A stretch of 64,000 bases of DNA, taken from NCBI RefSeq assembly GCF_047675955.1, contig NC_132923.1, positions 85,719,637-85,783,636 of the forward strand, given 5' to 3'. The position numbers and the translations under genes are program-made. This stretch comes from Chlorocebus sabaeus. Lineage: Eukaryota > Chordata > Mammalia > Primates > Cercopithecidae. Shown one piece after another: positions 56,699 through 64,000 of this stretch. Each line of letters starts with the position of its first letter. The stretch's first letter is position 1. Under the pieces are notes generated by a model. The model was given only the letters and a program-made list of their open reading frames with translations, made no database searches and was not told where the DNA came from.

Positions 56699-57410
56699 CA
56701 GTTGACCCTTGAACACCAAGGGGCTTAGGGACACTGACCCCATGCAGTTGAAATCCACCTATAACTTTTTTTTTAAAGAGACAGGGTCTTGCTCTGTCAC
56801 TCATGAGTCTGGAGCGCAGTGGTATGATCACTGCTCACTGCAGCCTTGACCTCCCAGGCTCAAGTGATCCTCCTACATCGGCCTCCCAAGTAGCTGGGAT
56901 CACAGACATATACCACCAAACCTGGCTAATTTTTGTATTTTTTGTAGAGATAGGGTCCAGCCATGTTGCCCAGGCTGGCCTTGAACTTCTGGACTCAAGC
57001 AATCTCTCCACCTCAGCCTCCCAAAGTGCTGGGATTATAGGCATGAGCCACTGTGCCTGGCCACATATAGTTTTTGACACTCTAAAAACTTAACTACTAA
57101 TAGCTTTTGACCTGAAGCCTTATCAATGACATAGTCAATTAACACATATTTTGTGTTATGTGTATTATATACTGTATAGTAATTAAGCAAGCTAGAGAAA
57201 AGAAAATGTTATTAAGAAAATAATAAGAAAGAGAAAAGGTATCACTATTCATTAGGTGGAAGTGGATCATCAGAAAGGTTTCCATCCTACTCACACTGAG
57301 TATGCTAAAGATGTGGGGTTGGTCTTGTTGTTGCAGGGGTGGCAGAGGTGGAAGAAAATCTGTGTATAAGTGGACCTGCACAGTTCAAACCCATGTTGTT
57401 CAAGGGTTAC
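56699..57410 (-). mobile_element. Tigger-like DNA transposon (non-autonomous), antisense, Alu inside
   Basis: Terminal sequences 'cagttgacccttgaacacc' (left) and 'catgttgttcaagggtta' (right) are inverted relatives. The interior ('cagttcaaacccatg', 'tataagtggacctgcac', 'ttaattaagc/agagaaaag') is the complement of the copy at 58658. No transposase frame. I assign the Tc1/mariner Tigger group from the terminal pattern; the subfamily is uncertain. Confidence 0.75.
56767..57062 (-). mobile_element. Alu: Alu, antisense, inside the DNA transposon
   Basis: 'aaagagacagggtcttgctc' to 'gagccactgtgcctggcc'. Confidence 0.94.
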
Positions 57411-57484
57411 ACACACACACACACATATATATATGCACACACGTATGTATGTATGTATGTGTGTATGTGTGTATGTATGTATAT
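57408..57484 (+). repeat. Compound (CA)n(TA)n(TATG)n microsatellite
   Basis: Alternating purine/pyrimidine throughout. It adjoins the right end of the DNA transposon. The small His/Thr/Tyr-rich frames here are artefacts. Confidence 0.93.
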
Positions 57485-58657
57485 TTGGCTGCCAATGGTG
57501 GCAATAACATTTGTGACAAACAAGAATGTGACTGAAGAACTTGAAATCTGGGGAATGAGATGTCCATATGGAGGCTTTGAAAAGCTTTGACATGTACCTG
57601 AAAATTTTGAAGGCTACTCACATACATAGGACTGTGGACGGGCCTAAGCTATGCACATGGTCAGAAAAGACTTGAGAAGGCCCTAAGCTCTTTCCTCTGA
57701 CTGACCTTGAGTCTGCACAAGCAGGAATTTACAGCTAAAGCAGAGACATGAACTGCCTGCCTGAGTGTTAAAGGTTTGCTCCAATGTGCCCACAGGAACT
57801 CTCAGCAAAGCCTGGGAGACTTATTGGTTCTAGACATTTGAGGAAATTTCTGCAGTTTTTAGTTGATGACTAAGCTAACTAAGCAGATACTTCAGTGACC
57901 ACACTTGAAAAAGGATAGAGACTTCATAGAATTAGTCCAGGAAAGTTACTGAAAAGCAGCAACAACAACAACAACAAAAAACAAATAAACAACCAGCAAT
58001 ATTAATAAACCCTGGGAAGGGAGAGAGTCTGATTTCCATAGTTGTTACATTATATTATTTAAAATGACTATTTTCAACAGGAAATTATGAGACTCAAACT
58101 AGGGCCCATATAATGGGAAAAAAAGCAGTTAATAGAAACTGTCCCTCAGAAAGCCCTGATGCTAAACTTATAAGGCCAAGTTGTTAAATCAGCTATATTA
58201 AATGTTTGAAGAACTGAAGGAAACTATGTAAAAAGAACCAAAGGAAAGTATGAAAATAAAATAAAACTTAAGAGAGAATATCAATAAAGAGATAGACATT
58301 TAAATAATTTCTTTTTAAATAAAACAACCAAATAGAAATTCTAGAGTCAAAAAGTACTGAAACAAAAAAATTCACTAGAGGGTTTCAAGAGCATATTTGA
58401 AAAAGAATCAGTGAACCTGAAGATAAATCAATTGAGAAAATCTGGTCTGAGAAAGAGAAAGAAAAAAGGATGAACAAAAATAAAGAGAATCTCAGAGATC
58501 TATAGGATACCATCAAGCATACCAATATATGCATAATAGTAGTCTCCAAAGAGAGAAAAAGGAGCAAAAAATATGCTTGACAAAATAATGGCCAAAAACT
58601 CCCCATGTTTGATGAAAAACATTATACATCAAAGAAACTCAACAGACTCCAAGTATA

Positions 58658-59112
58658 GTTGACCCTTGAGCAACATGGATTTGAACTGTTCAGGTCCACT
58701 TATATGGAACTTTTATCCACCTCTGCCATCCCTGAGACAGCGAGACCAACCCCTCTTTTTCCCTCTCCTCTTTAGCCCACTCAATGTGAAAACAGAGAGA
58801 ACGAGTTCCTTTCTGATTACCCACTTAATGAACAGTAAATATATTTTCCTTGTTATTTTCTTTTCTCTGGCTGGCTTAATGGTAAAAATACAGTATATCA
58901 TACTTATAATATTAACAAATATGTGTTAATCAGCTGTTTATGTTGTCAGTAAGACTTCTGGTCAATAGTAGACTATTGGTAGTTAAGTTTTTGGAAAGTA
59001 AAAAGTCATACGTGGATTTTTTTCTACCCTCTTCTTACAGGTATGTATATGTGGATTTTTGACTAGTGGGGTCAGCACCCCAACCCCTCATGTTGTTCAA
59101 GGTTATACTGTA
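58658..59112 (+). mobile_element. Tigger-like DNA transposon, sense, in L1 ORF1
   Basis: 'tagttgacccttgagcaaca' at the left and 'tgttgttcaaggttatactg' at the right, with TA at both junctions. It splits the ORF1 phrase 'actccaag...ta/aagagatccacacc'. Interior 'ggtccacttatatgg', 'tgtgttaatcagctgtttat'. About 455 bp, no transposase. Confidence 0.8.
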
Positions 59113-59605
59113 GTATAAATGTAAAGAGATCCACACCTATACACAACATAACCAACTGGAAAGCCAACGGCACAGAGAGTATCTTGAAAGCAGAAAGAGA
59201 GAAGCAACTCATCATCTGTGAGGTATTCTTGATAAGATTAAGAGCCAAATTCTTTCCAGTAACTTTATGGATATAAACTATTATTACGAGTATAGACTAT
59301 CAGATTGATTCCAGCTCCATATAAAAATATTTATGGACGATGACAAAGTGGGATTTATTCCAGGAATACAGGCTCACCATACATTATCATATACCATATT
59401 AATAGAATAAGGGACAAAAGCCACACAGTCATGTCATAGATACAAAAAAGCACTTGACAAAATCCAACACACTTTAATGATTAAAAAAATAAACAAACAA
59501 GAAACCTGGAATGGAAGGAAACTTCCTCGGCCTGATAAAGGGCATCCATGAAAACACACTGCTAATGTCACTTTGTGGTGAAAGACTTGAAAAAATCCTC
59601 CCATC

Positions 59606-60026
59606 TTAGTCTGTGTTACTATTAATATAAAGGCATACCTGAGGCTGGGCAATTCTTAAAGAAAAGAGGTTCATTTGTCTCATGGTTGTGCAGACTGCAC
59701 AAAAATCATGGCATTGGCATCTGCTTCTAGCGAAGGCTCCAGGCTGATTCCACTTATGGCAGAAAGTGAAGAGGAGTTGGTATATGCATATCATATGGTG
59801 AGAGAGGAAGCAAGAGAGAAACTAGAGGAGGTACCAGGCTCTTTTCAACAACCAGTTCTCATGGGAACTAAGAGTGAGAACTCACTCTCATGAGAATGGC
59901 ACAGAGCCATTCAAAAAGGATCCACCCCCACAACGCAAACACCTCCTACCCGGCCCCACCTTTAACACTGGGGATCAAATTTCACCATGAGACTTGGCAG
60001 GGCCAAACAAACCATATCCAAACCAT
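59606..60026 (-). mobile_element. MST: MST-type LTR, antisense, in L1 ORF2
   Basis: 'ttagtctgtgttactattaa', 'cctgaggctgggcaattctt', 'cttctagcgaaggctccagg', 'gaactcactctcatgagaat', 'aaacacctcctacccggccc' to 'ccatatccaaaccat', the complement of MST LTRs. Solo. It separates two collinear ORF2 pieces. Confidence 0.85.
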
Positions 60027-60100
60027 AGTACCACCTAAGATCAGGAATAAGACAAGGATGTTCACTCTTGCCATTTATATTCAGTGTTGTAGCAAGGGCT

Positions 60101-62270
60101 ACATACCCATCAGTCAGAATCCTTGTGTCATGGCATCCTTCAGGTGTCACTTTTCCAGTTGGAAACCTCTGTGGCCAGTGATGCCTTTGCTGGAGTTTTG
60201 CTCGAGCCTTGTATCACCTACTTGGCCTGGCAGGCTGCACTAAGCTCATGCTACTGGCCTGCCTCCCGCACCTTCAAAGGATGAGCCAGGCATGGAGAAG
60301 AGAGGGGTACACAAGCAAGTAAGCATGGGGTCTGGCTGCTGCACACAGCCAAGCACGTTGGCTGCTGTGGCAAGGCAGGCAGCTCCAGGTGCCACCATAG
60401 GTGCTGGCTCTGTTCAAGCCTGTGGCTGGATCAGACGCACTGTAAGTGGCTTCTGTGGTGGGCACCCACATCTGGACAAGGGGAACATGGTGTCACCTGG
60501 AAGCTTGGAGATGCTAGAAACCACAGAGCCCCAAAGAGGGTGTCACAGCCCTGGCTTGGGGAGCCTGTGGGTCTGGGCTCCCTGAAGGGCTGCAGATCTT
60601 CTCTCCTTCTCATTGCCTGCAATGTGATGAGTGGCACGGAGGCAGGTGTTTTAGCCCTGTTTATGTTATAGCTCTTTCAGTTCCACCATTCAGCAAGTCC
60701 TGAGTTCTTCTCCTCTGTCCAGGAAGAATGACGTATGCAGAAAACTGGAGGGTGAGCAAGGCAGAAAGGAACTTTCTTGAGCAAGAGTGACAGAACAGCT
60801 CGTGGGAGACCTCGAGTTGGTAGCTTCTTTCCACAGGCAGGTCATCCCAATGAGTGCAGCCCTCAGTGGAGAGGAGCCCCAGAGTGGGTAGCTCCATTTC
60901 ATAGGCAGGTCATCCTAACAAGTGTCCAGCTCTCAGGGGAGAGGAGACCTGGAGTGGGTAGCTCCTTTCCGCAGGCAGGTCATCCTGACAAGTGCATCCC
61001 TCTGCAGAGAGGAGACCCAGAGTGGGTAGCTCCTGTCTGCAGGCAGGTCATCCCAACAAGTGTCCAGCTCTCAGCAGAGAGGACACCTGGAGTAGAAAGC
61101 TCCTTTCTGCAGGCAGGTAGTCCTGACAAGTGCAGCCCTCAGCAGAGAGGAGACCCAGAGAGGGTAGCTCCTAGTTGTAGGCAGGTTGTCCAGATGAGTG
61201 TCCAGCTCTCAGGGGAGAGGAAACCTGGAGTGGGTGGCTTCTTTCCACAGACAGGTTGTCCCAACAAGTGTCCAACTCTCAGCAGAGAGGAGACCCAGAG
61301 TGGGTAGCCCCTTTCCACAGGCAGGTCATACTGACAAGTAGAGGAGACCTGAAGTGGGCAGCTCCTTCCTGCAGCTGGTAGTCCCAATGTCTGTATGAGT
61401 CTAGCCAGGTAACATAGTTTTTATGGGCTCAGAAAGGAGGAAGTGTGTGCTGATTGGTCCATGGGTGGCCATGGGCAGGCCTGGAAAAAGCACCATAAGT
61501 TCTCACTCCACACTGCAGACTCCACCTGGAATTGACAGCCCAGTCCCCAGGCTTCATGCCATACATGGCTTGAAGGTTGTGTTTCACTAGGGACCCACCC
61601 ATTTCTGCCCAGGAGCGTGTCTGCCTCCTGTCACCATCAACATGTTGTCCATGCTGCCCAGGCTGTTCATGCTGAGGGTTGCCTACAGGCCCACACTGAG
61701 CCACCCTCAGCACCCCCTTCGCCTCCCTCTTGTGCTCTTCAATTCCCAAAATCTGGATGGCCTGAGATGGCATGAGGCTGGCATGTCAGCACTGCCCTGA
61801 GTACATGGACACCTGAGTGTTGTGGACCCAGCTGGGTCACAACAGTGCCTGGGCTCTGCTACAACTTTGTTCTGCCCCAGAGTGGGAGCCAGGAGTAGGG
61901 AGAGGCCAGGCAGTGGGAGCAGGCACTTTCAAGCCTGTGGGAACAAGGGGCTTCCTGGGCCCCTGAGACCTCAGGGATGCCTGGGTCCATAGCTACAGCT
62001 GAGAAGCTGCAGCTGTGCCTGGGAGCATGTGGCTCCTGCTCCACTGACTTGTTAGGGGGTGGGGCTCCCACCTGTTCCCGGTCCCTGTGGGCTCAGCAGA
62101 GTGTGCAGCCCCAGCTGTGCCTCCCGTGCTGAAGCGAGCATCTTCACAGTGGCTACTCCAGACAGGCCACTGCTGCCATCACTTGCACCAACCTGTAGGT
62201 GACAGTCTTCCTCCATGAAGCCAGTTCATATATTCTAGAAGTTACTGCTCCATCAAATATGCAAAAAAAA
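60101..62270 (+). mobile_element. L1: GC-richer block interpreted as L1 5'UTR
   Basis: About 2.1 kb of GC-rich, CpG-containing sequence that leads without an LTR into L1 ORF1 at 62270. I infer that it is the 5'UTR of that L1. Several open frames of 65-117 codons occur on both strands, none with domains. Confidence 0.55.
60830..61385 (+). repeat. Minisatellite of eight ~69-bp units in alternating types
   Basis: 'gcaggtcatcc' or its variants start units at about 60837, 60904, 60975, 61042, 61112, 61180, 61250 and 61319. Units alternate between an 'agtgcagccctc' form and an 'agtgtccagctctc' form, giving a ~138-bp higher-order period. Because 69 is divisible by three, a 176-codon frame (60777-61307) stays open by repetition. 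Confidence 0.9.
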
Positions 62271-62588
62271 AAAAAACAGCTCAAGGCTGCAAGAAATACA
62301 CACGAAATCGAAGAAACAGGACACCACCAAAGGAACACCATAATTTTCCAGTAACCAACCCCAGAGAAATGGCTATCTACAAATTGCCTTACAAACAATT
62401 AGAAATAATTGTTTTTAAAGAAGTTCAACATGCAATAGGAGAATACAGTTTGACAACTCAGTGAAAACAGAAAAAGAATCTAGGGCCCTACCACCCTAAA
62501 CATGTCTGATTTCATCTGAAAACAGAGAAAGAATACATGAACAATACAAGAAATTCAGCAGGAAGATAGAACTTATAAAAAAGAACCA

Positions 62589-62875
62589 GGCTGGGCACAG
62601 TGGCTCACATCTGTAATCCTAGCACTTTGGGAGGCAAAGGCGGGCAGATTGCCTGAGCTCAGGAGTTTGAGACCAGCCTGAGCAACATGGTAAAACCCCA
62701 TCTCTACTAAAATACTAAAAATTAGCCATGCACCTGTAATCCCAGGTACTCAGGAGGCTGAGACAGGAGAATCATTTGAACCTGGAAGGCAGAGGTTGCA
62801 GTGAACTGAGATCACGTCACTGCAGTCCAGCCTGGGTAACAGAATGAGACTCCAACTCAAAAAAAAAAAAAAATA
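62589..62875 (+). mobile_element. Alu: Alu, small internal deletion
   Basis: 'ggctgggcacagtggctcac' to 'gactccaactcaaaaaaaaa'. It lacks part of the 'gggcatggtggcg' block. Confidence 0.94.
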
Positions 62876-63153
62876 AAAATAAGAAATTCTGGAACCAAAA
62901 AACCTAATGAATGATATTAAAAACACAACAGAGAACTTCGAAAATAGACCTTATTGAGCAGAAGAAATAATTTGTGCCCTTGAAGACAGGTTATTTGAAA
63001 TTATCCAATCAGAGGAGAAAAAAGAATGAAAAGAGTGAAGAAAGTTTATAGGACTTATGGGACATCATCAAGCAAACCAATATATGCATAATGAGAGTAC
63101 TAGAAGAAGAAAAGCAAGAGAATGAGGTAAAAAGCTTTTTTAAAGAAATAATG

Positions 63154-63474
63154 GATTAGGCATGGTGGCTCATGCCTGTAATCCCAGCACTTTGGGAGGT
63201 CGAGGAAGGTGAATTACCTGAGGTCAGGAATTCAAGACCAGCTTGGCCAACATGGTGAAACCCTGTCTCTACTTAAACTACAAAGATTAGCCAGGCGTGG
63301 TGGCAGGCGCCTGTAATTCCAGCTACTCAGGAGGCTGAGGCAGGAGAATGACTTGAACTTGGGAGGCAGAGGTTGCAATGAACTGAGATTGTGCCACTGT
63401 ACTCTAGCCTGGGTGACAGAGCGAGACTCCGTCTGAAAAAATTATAATAACAATAATCATAATAAAATAAAATA
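63154..63474 (+). mobile_element. Alu: Alu, full length
   Basis: 'attaggcatggtggctcatg' to 'gactccgtctgaaaaaatta' with an AT-rich tail. Target duplication 'aaagaaRtaatg' (63142 and 63474). Confidence 0.95.
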
Positions 63475-64000
63475 AAGAAGTAATGAAATAAAGAAAACTT
63501 CTCAAATTTTGAAAGGGAAATGGATATCCAGATTCAGGAAGCTTACAGGTTTTCAAAGAGGGTCAATTCAAGACTACACCAAGGTACATTTTAATCAAAT
63601 TGTCTAAAATAAAGGACAGTGAAAGAATTTTAAAGCTGCAGGAGAAAAGTAATACATCCCATATAGGGAATCACCATAAGACTGTCAGTGGCTTTCTTAT
63701 CAGAAACCTTACAAGCCAGAAGAGAATGGGATGATATATTGAAAGAACTGGAAAAATAACTACTTATCATGAATCTATATCTGGCAAGATAATCCTTCAA
63801 AAATGAAGGGGAGATGAAGTCTTCCTTAGACAAACAAAAACAAAGGGAGTCTGTCACTACTAGCCCAGCCTTAAAAGAAATGTTTAAAAGAGTTATTTCT
63901 TCAAATTGAAATGAAAACACACTAAATAATATAATGAAAACATATAAAAGCATAAATATTATGGGTAAAGGAAAATATATGGACAAATACAGATTAATAT

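Larger units (their letters stand above)
57485..60100 (+). mobile_element. L1: Old L1 (5' region, ORF1, ORF2 part), sense, with two insertions
   Basis: 5'/ORF1-like sequence 57485-58657 ('gaaagaatcagtgaacctg'-type, 'ccatcaagcataccaatata', 'gatgaaaaacattatacatc') stops at the Tigger element and resumes at about 59113 ('agagatccacacctatacac'). ORF2 RT-region sequence lies at 59320-59605 ('gggatttattccaggaatac') and, after the MST LTR, at 60027-60100 ('agatcaggaataagacaagg'). No intact frame. Confidence 0.75.
62270..64000 (+). mobile_element. L1: L1 ORF1 and inter-ORF region, sense, to window end
   Basis: 'cagctcaaggctgcaagaaa', 'aggacaccaccaaaggaaca', 'acatcatcaagcaaaccaat', 'ttaaagctgcaggagaaaag', 'ccatatagggaatcacc', 'agaccttacaagccagaaga'-like order of ORF1, degenerate. 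Two Alus interrupt it. ORF2, if present, lies beyond base 64000. Confidence 0.75.

Overview
This is a mammalian, primate nuclear DNA window: AT-rich, almost without long coding sequence, and built mostly from interspersed repeats. I count 45 Alu copies or fragments. They lie among L1 pieces of several ages, L2/MIR fossils, MaLR LTRs (MST, THE1), Tigger-like DNA transposons and microsatellites. The Alu at 17048-17353 carries the head 'ctcaagcctgtaatcccag' and the right-arm variant 'gatccggccactgcactcc'. Both are typical of the AluYR lineage of Old World monkeys, so I infer a cercopithecoid monkey rather than human.

The one protein-coding gene I can support is C1orf185, on the minus strand. Three coding exons lie at 17767-17752 (start, MASPK), 6636-6531 (transmembrane segment) and 345-210 (basic cytoplasmic tail). 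Every donor and acceptor is canonical, and the codon phases (1, 2, 0) join into one open frame. The remaining exons lie beyond base 1. The product is a small single-pass membrane protein of unknown function. The start exon sits inside what looks like an old dispersed repeat. A phase-compatible candidate alternative first exon lies about 26 kb upstream at 43392-43280.

Layout. 1-9130: exons 3 and 2 among Alus, L2/MIR and an old L1. 9130-11600: two sense L1 3' ends. 11804-11910: a Y1 RNA retropseudogene. 12-20 kb: Alus, a purine-rich expanded Alu tail (14.2-14.46 kb), L1 pieces and start exon 1. 20-31 kb: a stack of antisense L1s, including one with an intact 5' terminus but most of ORF2 deleted (21668-26084), then an MST LTR. 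32.6-38.8 kb: a long degraded sense L1. 39-53 kb: the most single-copy part, with MIR/L2 fossils, a GGAA microsatellite, a perfect 25-bp inverted repeat (42608-42666), a 157-bp tandem duplication and a CpG-enriched stretch at 48.1-48.5 kb. 53.0-55.3 kb: a two-LTR THE1 element. 56.7-59.1 kb: two oppositely oriented Tigger-like transposons. 57.5-64 kb: sense L1 sequence with a 5'UTR minisatellite.

I see no CRISPR array, operon, prophage, toxin system or other exotic genetic system. Except for C1orf185, the longer open frames fall in transposable elements, simple repeats or L1 5'UTRs. The most useful leads are the repeat-derived start exon, the possible alternative exon, the Y1 pseudogene and the perfect hairpin.
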